From assembly GCA_900549215.1 (NCBI GenBank), contig URNJ01000024.1, forward strand, positions 1 to 16,610: a stretch of 16,610 nt of DNA, in the 5' to 3' direction. Positions 1-8,023 of this stretch are shown here, one piece after another. The notes under the pieces were generated by a model. That model searched no databases. It was not told the origin of the DNA and was given only the letters and a program-made list of their open reading frames with translations. This DNA comes from an uncultured Collinsella sp. (lineage in GTDB: Bacteria > Actinomycetota > Coriobacteriia > Coriobacteriales > Coriobacteriaceae). Within the stretch, counting starts at the first letter, position 1. Every line of letters begins with the position of its first letter. Both the position numbers and the translations under genes were made by a program.

Positions 1-52
1 CGGCTTCATATGCCGCCGGGCGGCCGGGGCGAACGCGGGTCCCTAGGTTTTC

Positions 53-86
53 AAAAAAGCGGTCGGCGCGCAGGTGCGCCGACCGC
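53..86 (-). terminator. Rho-independent terminator of gyrB-gyrA
   Basis: Read on the minus strand, an 11-bp perfect stem (arms 76-86 and 59-69) with a 6-nt loop is followed by six T (A run at 53-58 on the plus strand). It begins about 40 bp past the gyrA stop codon and is oriented to end gyrA transcription. I see no gene in bases 1-52. Confidence 0.9.
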
Positions 87-126
87 CGATATATGGGGTC
101 TGATGTTTTTGACCGGAGAGGACTAC

Positions 127-2868
127 TTACTCGTCGAGGAGATCCTCTGGCATGTCGTTGCCGTCGCCTAGGTCGACTGGGGTCTCTTCGGTGTCGGCTG
201 CGGCCTCGGCGCCCTCGCCTTCGGGTTTTTCCTTGGCTGCCGTCATACGGGCCACGGCGCATATGCGGTCGTTGTCGTCGACGGTCATCATCTTGACGCC
301 CTGGGTGGCGCGGCCAGTCTGGCTGATCTCGTCGGTCTTGACACGAATGACCGTCGCGCCCTCCGTCACGATGAACAGCTCGTGCTGCGGGCCCACCGTC
401 TTCATGGCCGCGAGGTTACCCTTACGCTCGGTCATTTGGATGGTGTAGACGCCCTGGCCGCCGCGATTCTGCTCCGGGTAGTCCGCAACCGGTGTGCGCT
501 TGCCGTAGCCGCGCTCGGTGATGACGAACAGATCGCCGTTGCCGTTAGTGACTTCCATGCCCAGAACGCTCACGCCGTCCTTCATGCCGATACCGCGAAC
601 GCCGCTGGTGTCGCGGCCGGTAGCGCGCACCTGCTCCTCGGAGAACATGATCGCCTTGCCCGCGGTGGTGGCTAGGATAATCTTGTCGCCCTCGCGCACG
701 CGGCGCACGTTCAGCAGCGCGTCGTCGTCACGCAGGTTGATAGCGATCAGGCCGTCGCGACGGCTGCGATCATATGCGCTCATCACGGTCTTCTTGACCA
801 TGCCGCTCTTGGTGGCAAACATCAGGTACTCGTCGGCCGGGAACTCGCGGCAGCTGATGACGCTCGCGATCTTCTCGCCCTCCTCGAAAGGCAGCAAGTT
901 GACGATCGCGGTACCGCGTGCCTGGCGCGTACCTACCGGCAGCTCGTGCACCTTCAGGCGATAGACCTTGCCCTTGCTCGAGAAGAACAGCACGTACTCG
1001 TGCGTGGACGCGATGAACATCTCATCGATGACATCGTCCTCTTTGAGGTTGACGCCCGACACGCCCTTGCCGCCGCGCTTTTGGGCGCGGTAGGCGGCAA
1101 CCGGGATACGCTTGACGTAGCCGGTGTGGGTGATGGTCACGACCATATCCTCGTCGGCGATGAGGTCCTCGACATCCAGGTCCTTCTCAACCTGGCTGAT
1201 CTCGGTGCGGCGCTTGTCGCCAAACTTCTTGGAGATCTCGCGCATCTCTTCCTTGATGACGCCCAGGATTTTCTCCTCATGCGCCAGCAGGTCCTCGTAG
1301 TAGGCGATGGCGCGGCGCAGGCCGTCCAACTCTTCTTGGATCTTGTCGCGCTCCAGGCCGGTCAGGCGGCGCAGCTTCATCTCGAGGATGGCCGTGGTCT
1401 GCTCGGGCGTAAAGCCAAAGCGCTCGATCAAGCGGCTGCTGGCCTCGGAGTCGGTCTGCGAGGAGCGGATGATGCTAATGACCTCGTCGATATGGTCGAG
1501 GGCCATCAAGTAGCCCTCAAGGATATGCGCGCGGGCCTGGGCCTTTTTAAGGTCGAAGCGAGTGCGGCGAGTGACGACGTCGACCTGGTGGTCGATGTAG
1601 TGCTGCAGCATCTCGCGCAGGCTCAGGCATTTGGGAACGCCGTTGACGAGCGCCAGGTTGTTGGCGCCAAAGGTCGTCTGCAGCGAGGTGTACTTATACA
1701 GGTTGTTGAGCACGACCTGCGGAATGACGCCCTTCTTGAGCTCGATGACCAGACGGATGCCCTTCTGGTTGGACTCATCGCGCATATCCGAGATGCCCTC
1801 GATGCGCTTGTCGTTGACGAGTTGGGCGATCTTCTCCTGCAGGGTGCCCTTGTTGACCATGTAGGGAATCTCGGTAAAGACCAGGCGGCTGCGGCCGGTC
1901 TTGGTGGACTCCACGTGTGCCTTGGCACGTACGGTAATGGAGCCGCGACCGGTCTCGTAGCTCTGCTTAATGCCGGCGCTGCCCATGATGATGGCGCCGG
2001 TGGGGAAGTCCGGACCGGGCATGATTTGCATGAGCTCGTCGACGGTGGCGTCGGGGTTGTCGATCAGGTAGCAGGTGGCCTCGATCGCCTCGGTGAGGTT
2101 ATGCGGGGCGATGTTGGTGGCCATGCCGACGGCGATGCCCTGGCTGCCGTTGACCAGCAGGTTGGGGAAGCGCGCAGGCAGTGCCACGGGCTCGGCGAGC
2201 GATTCGTCGTAGTTGGGCTGCCAGTCGACGGTATCCTTCTGCAAGTCACGCAGCAGTTCCATGGCGGGCTTTGCCAGGCGGCTCTCGGTGTAACGCATGG
2301 CTGCCGCGCCGTCGCCGTCGATGTTGCCGAAGTTGCCGTGACCGTCGATGAGCGGCGTGCGCATGGAGAACCACTGCGCCAGGCGGACCATGGCCTCGTA
2401 GACCGCGGAGTCACCGTGCGGGTGGTACTTACCGATAACTTCGCCGACCGTCCAGGCCGACTTCTTATGTGGGCGGTTGGGGTAGATGCCGCTCTCGTTC
2501 ATCGCATACAGGATGCGGCGGTGCACCGGCTTTAAGCCGTCGCGCACGTCCGGCAGGGCGCGCGCCGTGATAACCGACATCGAATACTCGATAAACGACT
2601 GCTTCATCTCGCGACCGAACTCCGAAATCTGGAGCTGGCCGCCGTTGATATCCTCACCGGCCGAGGCGCCACGGTCGACTTCGCCAAAGCTCTCCTCGAG
2701 CTCGGCGTCGTCGTCCTCTTCTTCCTCATCATCGGCATCGGGGTTATAGGCGTCCGGGTCGCCGTCCTCGCCCTGCTCAGCACGGGCAAGCAGGCGCTTC
2801 AGATCATCGGGCATACCGGCATCGCCGGCCTCGCCCGTACCCTCGTTATTGCTGATATCGTCTGCCAC
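127..2868 (-). CDS. gyrA: DNA gyrase subunit A with an acidic N-terminal extension
   Basis: Breakage-rejoining subunit of DNA gyrase (A2B2), which introduces negative supercoils. The protein is 913 residues. The winged-helix/tower domain starts near residue 85. The active-site tyrosine is Y193 in AAAMRYTE (E. coli Y122), and the quinolone-resistance region GDSAVYE has S154 and E158 at the E. coli S83 and D87 positions. The C-terminal beta-pinwheel carries a GyrA box QKRGGKG, and the protein ends in an acidic tail. Compared with E. coli there are about 70 extra N-terminal residues, with a D/E run at about 46-60. The start is GTG, with a strong ribosome-binding site (AGGAGGT, plus-strand 2872-2878) that sits against the gyrB stop codon. 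The gyrB stop is 11 bp upstream, so the two subunits are co-expressed. Confidence 0.98.
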   Translation of the reverse strand: MADDISNNEGTGEAGDAGMPDDLKRLLARAEQGEDGDPDAYNPDADDEEEEDDDAELEESFGEVDRGASAGEDINGGQLQISEFGREMKQSFIEYSMSVITARALPDVRDGLKPVHRRILYAMNESGIYPNRPHKKSAWTVGEVIGKYHPHGDSAVYEAMVRLAQWFSMRTPLIDGHGNFGNIDGDGAAAMRYTESRLAKPAMELLRDLQKDTVDWQPNYDESLAEPVALPARFPNLLVNGSQGIAVGMATNIAPHNLTEAIEATCYLIDNPDATVDELMQIMPGPDFPTGAIIMGSAGIKQSYETGRGSITVRAKAHVESTKTGRSRLVFTEIPYMVNKGTLQEKIAQLVNDKRIEGISDMRDESNQKGIRLVIELKKGVIPQVVLNNLYKYTSLQTTFGANNLALVNGVPKCLSLREMLQHYIDHQVDVVTRRTRFDLKKAQARAHILEGYLMALDHIDEVISIIRSSQTDSEASSRLIERFGFTPEQTTAILEMKLRRLTGLERDKIQEELDGLRRAIAYYEDLLAHEEKILGVIKEEMREISKKFGDKRRTEISQVEKDLDVEDLIADEDMVVTITHTGYVKRIPVAAYRAQKRGGKGVSGVNLKEDDVIDEMFIASTHEYVLFFSSKGKVYRLKVHELPVGTRQARGTAIVNLLPFEEGEKIASVISCREFPADEYLMFATKSGMVKKTVMSAYDRSRRDGLIAINLRDDDALLNVRRVREGDKIILATTAGKAIMFSEEQVRATGRDTSGVRGIGMKDGVSVLGMEVTNGNGDLFVITERGYGKRTPVADYPEQNRGGQGVYTIQMTERKGNLAAMKTVGPQHELFIVTEGATVIRVKTDEISQTGRATQGVKMMTVDDNDRICAVARMTAAKEKPEGEGAEAAADTEETPVDLGDGNDMPEDLLDE

Positions 2869-2879
2869 GTTACCTCCTC

Positions 2880-4910
2880 TTAAGCGTCAAGGAAACGCGC
2901 GTCATGCGCATGTTTTTCAATGTACTCGCGGCGATAGCCGACCTCGGAACCCATCAGCTCGCGCACGGCGCGGTCTGCCACCACGGCGTCCTCGATCGAC
3001 ACGCGCTGCAGGATGCGGGTCTTGGGGTCCATCGTCGTCGAGGCAAGCTGCTTGGGGTCCATCTCGCCCAGGCCCTTGTAGCGCTGGACGGTATAGCCCT
3101 TGCGCTTTTTGGTGATCTTGCCGTCCTTGGCCTTGCCGTCCTCGTCGTTATCGTCGGGGTTCAGGCCCAGACTCTGGATGGTGTCGCGCAGGATCTCGTC
3201 TTCGGGCTGGCGGCCGTTGGGATACACGTAGTGGATCTTGTTGCGCACCTTAATGCCAAAGATGGGCGGGCAGGCAACATAGACGTAGCCGGCATCGATC
3301 AGCGGACGCATGTACTTGTAGAAGAACGTCAGCAGCAGGATGCGGATATGCGCACCGTCGACGTCTGCATCGGTCATGATGATGATCTTGTGGTAGCGCG
3401 CCTTGGTGATATCGAAGTCGCCGCCGTCGCCGGCACTCGTCGTGACGCCGCAGCCGATCGCGGTAATCAGCGACTGGATGGTGTCACTCGAGAACGCGCG
3501 ATGGTCACCAACGCGTTCGACGTTCAAAATCTTGCCGCGCAGGGGCAGAATCGCCTGGATGTCTCGGCGACGGCCGTCCTTGGCCGAACCGCCTGCCGAG
3601 TCGCCCTCTACGATGAAGAGCTCGGTGAGCTCGGCATCGCGCACCGAGCAGTCGGCGAGCTTACCGGGCAGGGACGCCGTCTCGAGCAGGCTCTTGCGGC
3701 GGGTCGCTTCGCGCGCCTTGCGGGCGGCGTTGCGCGCCTTGCAGGCCTGTTGCGCCTTCTTGACGATCTCGCGGGCGGGCTTGGGATGCTCCTCCAAGTA
3801 ATCGGCGAGGCCGTCGGTCACGATCTTGAGCGTGAGCGCGCGCATATAGGAGCTACCGAGCTTGGCCTTGGTCTGGCCCTCAAACTGCGGATCGGGCAGC
3901 TTGACCGAGATAACGGCCGAAAGGCCCTCGCGCACATCGTCGCCGGTCAGGTTGGCGTCTTTTTCCTTGAGCAGGTTCTGCTTGCGCGCGTAATCGTTGA
4001 TCACGCGGGTGAGCGCGGTGCGGAAGCCCTCAAGGTGCATGCCGCCCTCGGGGGTGTAGATGTCGTTGGCAAACGACATGACGTTCTCGCCGTAACCGCT
4101 ATTCCACTGCAGGGAAACCTCGACCTCGCCCATCTTGGTCACAGGCGCGTCCGGGTCCGATTTGCCCTCGATGTAGATGGGCTCCTTAAAGGCCTCGGGG
4201 ACGTCCTTGCCCTCGTTGAGGAACTTGACGAAGTCGATGATGCCGCCCTCGTAGCAAAACTCCTCCACGTGGGGAGTCGCATCGCGCTCGTCGGTCAGCA
4301 CGATTTTAAGGTTCTTATTGAGGAATGCCGTCTCCTGCAGACGGTTGTGCAGCGTATCGAAATCGTAGATGCAGGTCTCGAAGATCTCGTCGTCGGGCCA
4401 GAAGGTGACGGTGGTACCCGTCGAATCCGAGGTGCCCACGACCTCCATCTTCTTGACGGTCTTGCCGCGCGAGAACTCCATCTCGTAGGTGTTGCCGTCG
4501 CGGCGAACCTGAACGACCACGCGCTTGGACAGTGCGTTGACGACGGAGATGCCAACGCCGTGCAGGCCGCCCGAGACCTTATAGGCCGAGTTGTCGAACT
4601 TGCCGCCGGCGTGCAAGATCGTCATGACGACCTCGAGCGTCGGGATCTTTTTAACAGGGTGCTCGTCGACAGGGATGCCGCGCCCGTTGTCGACGACCGT
4701 GATGGAGTTGTCGGCGTGGACCGTCACCTGGATCTCGGTGCAGAAACCGGCCATGGCCTCGTCGACGGAGTTGTCAACGATCTCCCACACCAGGTGATGC
4801 AGACCGCTGGCGCTCGTCGAGCCGATATACATGCCCGGGCGCTTACGAACGGCCTCGAGACCTTCGAGAATCTTAATCTCGCCGCCATCGTAATCGTTTT
4901 CGTTTGCCAC
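2880..4910 (-). CDS. gyrB: DNA gyrase subunit B
   Basis: ATPase subunit of DNA gyrase, 676 residues from the chosen start. The GHKL ATPase domain is N-terminal, with E43 and N47 in WEIVDNSVDEA and the ATP-binding DNGRGIP motif. The transducer domain follows, then the TOPRIM domain (VEGDSAGGSAKDGRRR and TDADVDGAHI), and the protein closes with the GyrA-interacting tail (RYKGLGEMDP). The GTG at 4910 is preferred because AAGGAGG (plus-strand 4915-4921) lies 4 nt upstream. An in-frame TTG six codons earlier would overlap that site. A terminator upstream separates it from dciA, so gyrB-gyrA should form their own transcription unit. Confidence 0.97.
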   Translation of the reverse strand: MANENDYDGGEIKILEGLEAVRKRPGMYIGSTSASGLHHLVWEIVDNSVDEAMAGFCTEIQVTVHADNSITVVDNGRGIPVDEHPVKKIPTLEVVMTILHAGGKFDNSAYKVSGGLHGVGISVVNALSKRVVVQVRRDGNTYEMEFSRGKTVKKMEVVGTSDSTGTTVTFWPDDEIFETCIYDFDTLHNRLQETAFLNKNLKIVLTDERDATPHVEEFCYEGGIIDFVKFLNEGKDVPEAFKEPIYIEGKSDPDAPVTKMGEVEVSLQWNSGYGENVMSFANDIYTPEGGMHLEGFRTALTRVINDYARKQNLLKEKDANLTGDDVREGLSAVISVKLPDPQFEGQTKAKLGSSYMRALTLKIVTDGLADYLEEHPKPAREIVKKAQQACKARNAARKAREATRRKSLLETASLPGKLADCSVRDAELTELFIVEGDSAGGSAKDGRRRDIQAILPLRGKILNVERVGDHRAFSSDTIQSLITAIGCGVTTSAGDGGDFDITKARYHKIIIMTDADVDGAHIRILLLTFFYKYMRPLIDAGYVYVACPPIFGIKVRNKIHYVYPNGRQPEDEILRDTIQSLGLNPDDNDEDGKAKDGKITKKRKGYTVQRYKGLGEMDPKQLASTTMDPKTRILQRVSIEDAVVADRAVRELMGSEVGYRREYIEKHAHDARFLDA

Positions 4911-4933
4911 ACGTCCTCCTTCAGTCAAGAAAA

Positions 4934-4962
4934 TGTGTACAGCCTTACTAGTTTATCGTAAA
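4934..4962 (-). promoter_or_regulatory. Possible gyrB promoter
   Basis: The region between the dciA terminator and the gyrB ribosome-binding site must hold a promoter if gyrBA is a separate unit. The best match is weak: TTTACG (plus-strand 4957-4962) and TACACA (4934-4939) with a 17-bp spacer. Both hexamers are poor, so treat this as a location guess. Confidence 0.25.
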
Positions 4963-4989
4963 AAAATACCCTCGGGAACGAGGGTATTT
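4960..4989 (-). terminator. Terminator after dciA, upstream of gyrB
   Basis: An 11-bp perfect stem (4964-4974 with 4979-4989) and a GGAA loop on the plus strand; on the minus-strand transcript it ends in a run of U. It lies 26 bp beyond the dciA stop codon. It separates the dnaN-recF-dciA transcript from gyrB-gyrA. Confidence 0.9.
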
Positions 4990-5015
4990 GGCTCTACAAG
5001 GCCACCAGATGCGAT

Positions 5016-5579
5016 TTAAGGCTCTTTTTTGCTTTGTACGCCCTTGGCCCACTCGGCACTGGCTCTCATGGCATTCTCGAGGGCCTCGCGCAGTTTTTGG
5101 TCTTCGATGGGCGCCACTTGGCGCTCAATCTCGGTGCGCTCGGCCTCACTTAGGTCGGCGTGCGGGGCCGTCGGGCGCTCGGTCGTCGCCGGGCGCAGGC
5201 GCTCCTTGGCAGCGGGCGGCGTGTGACCGGGCGCGGTCGTTTTGAACACCAGGCCGTCCACATGCGCACCGGCGCGCTCCATGCGCGCGCGGATGATCTC
5301 GCGCAACAGCGTCATTTCCTGCGTCCACGAGGGCGAATCGAGATATACCAGCAGCTCATTGGACTCGGGCAGGTAGCGTAGGCCCGTCACATGCCGTCCC
5401 TCGCGCGTGCCCGAGCACACCGCGTTCCACGCGCGATAGACCGCGCGCGACTCCTCGGCAGCCTCCATCTGCGCGCGGCGCTTAGGCGTTGCAGCCGCCA
5501 GGATGCGCTGGCGCTCTGCGTTCAAAAACCCACTGAAGGCGACCGTTTCGCTCTCGCGCTCGTAATTAGCACGTCTCAC
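5016..5579 (-). CDS. dciA: DUF721 protein, DciA-type helicase operator
   Basis: A 187-residue protein. Residues about 45-115 match the DUF721/DciA fold pattern: a W-centred start (VYRAWNAVC), then LLVYLDSPSWTQEM and a helix (REIIRARME). DciA is known as the ancestral loader/operator of the replicative helicase DnaB in bacteria without DnaC or DnaI. The second half (120-187) is Pro/Glu-rich and probably partly disordered. The GTG start lies 14 bp inside the 3' end of recF, indicating translational coupling. The position recF-DUF721-gyrB is the one also seen in mycobacteria, which supports the call. The symbol is inferred from family and context. Confidence 0.85.
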   Translation of the reverse strand: MRRANYERESETVAFSGFLNAERQRILAAATPKRRAQMEAAEESRAVYRAWNAVCSGTREGRHVTGLRYLPESNELLVYLDSPSWTQEMTLLREIIRARMERAGAHVDGLVFKTTAPGHTPPAAKERLRPATTERPTAPHADLSEAERTEIERQVAPIEDQKLREALENAMRASAEWAKGVQSKKEP

Positions 5580-6672
5580 CCATGCTCACCACCTTGGCTC
5601 GATCAAGCAGGTCATCGGTAAAATACCCCAGGTTGGTCGTGGTTATGACCGTCTGGATATCATCGCCGATCAGCCGCAGAAAAGCACCGCGGCGCTCGCC
5701 GTCGAGCTCGCTCATCACGTCGTCCAAAAGCAGCAGTGGGGCGGTGCCCAAGACATCGCGAGCCACGGCCACCTCCGCCACCTTCCAGGCCAGCACCAAC
5801 GTTCGCTGCTGGCCTTGGCTGGCAAACGAGCGGGCAGAGCGACCCGCCACGGTGAACTCAATCTCATCGCGATGCGGTCCCACCAACGTCACGCCGCGGC
5901 GAATTTCCTCGTCGGCGTGCTCATCAAGGGCAGCAAGCATGCGCTCGTACGCCCAGCCCTTCAGCTCCTCGCGATCCTCGACCTGGGGCAAATCCCCCAG
6001 TGTGGACGTATAGGTCACGTTGGCAGCCTCGCCGGACGCCACTTGCCCGTAGGCAGTGTGCACATAGCCCGCCAGCCGGTCGAGCAGGGCCAACCGGTGC
6101 ACGAGCAGGGCCGAGCCCGCGCGGGCAATCGAATCGTTCCACGCGCCGAGCATCTCGCGGCAGCACCAGGTCTCCTTGAGCAAGGCGTTACGCTGGGTCA
6201 CGCAGCGCCCATAGGTGCTCGCAAGATCGGCATAGCGTGCGCTCAGTTGCATGCCAAAGTCATCGAGGGCGGCGCGGCGCACACTGGCGCCTCGCTTAAC
6301 CATGTCCAGATGGTCGGGACAAAACAGCACGCTCGGCAGAACCCCGCGCACACCGGCGGCAGAACATCTCTTGCCGTTGCGGCTAAACGAGCGCTTACCG
6401 TCCTCCGCGTTCAATCCCATATCGAGCACGCGGCCGTCGCCCTCGAGCCTCAGCTCGACCTTGCACGAGCCCACGCCGTCATGGACAAGCTCGGCTGCGG
6501 TCGGATGCCTAAACGAGGCGCCGCTCGTCAGCAGCTGCAGTGCCTCTATGAGATTGGTCTTTCCCGCCGCGTTGGGTCCCGCAAGTATCGTCACGCCCTC
6601 ATCCAGGGCAAGGCGATAGCTATCGAAGCTGCGGTAGTGCGCGACGGAAAGATCGCGGGCGAATATGGTCAT
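5566..6672 (-). CDS. recF: DNA replication/repair ATPase RecF
   Basis: SMC-like ATPase that helps load RecA at gaps and stalled forks. It has 368 residues, the usual length. Walker A is GPNAAGKTN at 32-40, the ABC-type signature lies in SFASQGQQRT, and Walker B with its D-loop is LLLLDDVMSELD. The ATG start is 9 bp after the dnaN stop. The bases before it (CTAGCGCTGCGCC) contain no recognisable ribosome-binding site, so translation probably depends on ribosomes ending dnaN. Confidence 0.97.
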   Translation of the reverse strand: MTIFARDLSVAHYRSFDSYRLALDEGVTILAGPNAAGKTNLIEALQLLTSGASFRHPTAAELVHDGVGSCKVELRLEGDGRVLDMGLNAEDGKRSFSRNGKRCSAAGVRGVLPSVLFCPDHLDMVKRGASVRRAALDDFGMQLSARYADLASTYGRCVTQRNALLKETWCCREMLGAWNDSIARAGSALLVHRLALLDRLAGYVHTAYGQVASGEAANVTYTSTLGDLPQVEDREELKGWAYERMLAALDEHADEEIRRGVTLVGPHRDEIEFTVAGRSARSFASQGQQRTLVLAWKVAEVAVARDVLGTAPLLLLDDVMSELDGERRGAFLRLIGDDIQTVITTTNLGYFTDDLLDRAKVVSMGETC

Positions 6673-6681
6673 GGCGCAGCG

Positions 6682-7785
6682 CTAGATGCGGACCGGCATG
6701 ACCAGATACAGGTAGTTGATCTTGTCGTAGGACTTGAAGATACCCGCCTGCGAGTAGCTCTTGAGCTCCAGCGTGATCTCCTTCTCCTTGGACAGGGCAT
6801 TGAGGCAGCCGAAGATGTAGTGGTAGTTGAAGGCGATGGTGCCCGACTCGCCCTCGGCCTCGACATCGATCGTCTCCTGTGCAAGGTCCTGGTCATTGGA
6901 AATGGAGGACAGGCCCATCTGCCCGTTCTCGACATCGATCTCGAACTTGACGGCGGGGTTGGCACTCGCGATAACGGCCACGCGCTTGAGGGCGGCGTTA
7001 AAGGCGGCGACGTCGATCTTGACGCTCGTCACGCACGAATCGGGGATGAGCTGCTTGTAGTTGGGGTACACGCCCTCGATGCGGCGCGACACGTAGGTGG
7101 TGTTGCCGGCCTCAAAGACGACCTGGGTGTCGGTAGCCCCGATCATGATGGTCGCCTGGCTGGCCATGATGTTCAGCGCGTCGTTAAAGGCGTCAGCCGG
7201 AACGTTGAGCTCAAAGGAGCCCTCGAGGGTCGAGGTCTCGACCTGCGTATCGCACACGGCCAAGCGGAAGGAATCGGTCGCCACCAGGCGCACGGTGTTG
7301 TTCTCGACCTTCATGTGCACGCCACCCAGGATGGGGCGGGCCTTGTCGGTCGAGGTGACGCGCCACACGCGGCCGACCATTTCGGACAAGATATCGGTCG
7401 GCAGTTCCACGGCGCTCTCGATGGCATAGGCCGGAAACTCGGGGAAGTCATTGGCATCGAGCGTGTTCAGGCGGAAAGAGCTCTTCTCGCAACCAATCAG
7501 CACCTGGCGCTCGGACAGCTCAAAGGTGACCGGGGCATCGGGGAGGGTCTTGGTGATATTGGAGAGCATCTTACAGGGGATAACCATCTCGCCCTCTTCT
7601 TCGACATGCGCCGCGATGCGATGACGGATCGAGATGGTGTAGTTAGAGGTCTGGAATTCCAAGATGCCGTCTTGCGCCTTGACGAGCACGCCCGACAGGA
7701 TGGGAAGGGTGGATGCCGAAGCGACACCCTTCATAACGACGCCGATGGCTTGTGTAAGCGAGCTCTGGCTGACGGTGAACTTCAT
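6682..7785 (-). CDS. dnaN: DNA polymerase III beta subunit (sliding clamp)
   Basis: Ring-shaped processivity clamp. At 367 residues it is typical in length, with three clamp domains. It starts MKFTVSQSSLTQAIG and ends in the family tail LVMPVRI, whose residues form part of the partner-peptide pocket. The ATG start has AGAAAGG (plus-strand 7795-7801) about 9 nt upstream. That ribosome-binding site lies in the same AT-rich DNA as the proposed unwinding element, so the dnaN leader and the origin overlap physically. Confidence 0.97.
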   Translation of the reverse strand: MKFTVSQSSLTQAIGVVMKGVASASTLPILSGVLVKAQDGILEFQTSNYTISIRHRIAAHVEEEGEMVIPCKMLSNITKTLPDAPVTFELSERQVLIGCEKSSFRLNTLDANDFPEFPAYAIESAVELPTDILSEMVGRVWRVTSTDKARPILGGVHMKVENNTVRLVATDSFRLAVCDTQVETSTLEGSFELNVPADAFNDALNIMASQATIMIGATDTQVVFEAGNTTYVSRRIEGVYPNYKQLIPDSCVTSVKIDVAAFNAALKRVAVIASANPAVKFEIDVENGQMGLSSISNDQDLAQETIDVEAEGESGTIAFNYHYIFGCLNALSKEKEITLELKSYSQAGIFKSYDKINYLYLVMPVRI

Positions 7786-7786
7786 C

Positions 7787-7832
7787 TTTTAATACCTTTC
7801 TATAGATATAAATATCTTAATAATAGTAATAG
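7787..7832. other. Candidate DNA unwinding element with DnaA-trio repeats
   Basis: An almost pure A/T stretch in the dnaA-dnaN gap includes the inverted repeat AGATAT-AA-ATATCT (7804-7817). It is followed by five contiguous triplets TAA TAA TAG TAA TAG (7818-7832). The DnaA-trio known from Bacillus subtilis is a repeat of 3'-(G/A)A(T/A)-5' running from the DnaA boxes into the unwinding region. Here the plus strand read 3'-to-5' from the box side gives GAT AAT GAT AAT AAT, so every triplet fits. A short GC-richer step (CACTGACG, 7833-7840) and DnaA-box-like DNA follow on the expected side. Confidence 0.65.
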
Positions 7833-7844
7833 CACTGACGAAAC

Positions 7845-8008
7845 TGTTGATTACTCCCAAAGACGCAGGTCAGACCCAGAAAGAGAATCGACAGCAGCCT
7901 GTGTGCAACAAGGGTGGTTTTCCACGTTCAAAACCTGCGCAAAACTTTTCATCACCGCGGGTTGGGTTTTAGACACCTTATGCCCGTGGTTTCGACAAGT
8001 TTTCAACA
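7845..8008 (+). other. DnaA-box array between dnaA and dnaN (oriC part 1)
   Basis: Same-orientation matches to a TTTTCAACA-like box occur at 7918-7926 (TTTTCCACG), 7946-7954 (TTTTCATCA), 7967-7975 (TTTTAGACA), 7989-7997 (GTTTCGACA) and 8000-8008 (exact TTTTCAACA). A minus-strand relative, TAATCAACA, is at 7845-7853 next to the trio. Starts from 7946 onward are 21, 22 and 11 bp apart, close to whole helical turns. A box cluster plus an unwinding element downstream of dnaA is the standard arrangement for a bacterial origin. Individual weak boxes are uncertain; the array as a whole is better supported. Confidence 0.65.
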
Positions 8009-8023
8009 GGTGTCTCTATTTCC

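Noticed and set aside
946..2535. Plus-strand open frame opposite gyrA
   Set aside because: Shadow of gyrA codon bias; composition is repetitive Leu/Val/Asp without motifs.
2904..4961. Long open frame on the plus strand opposite gyrB (about 685 codons)
   Set aside because: It is an antisense shadow of a GC-biased gene: gyrB is unmistakable, and the plus frame has no family motif or good ribosome-binding site.
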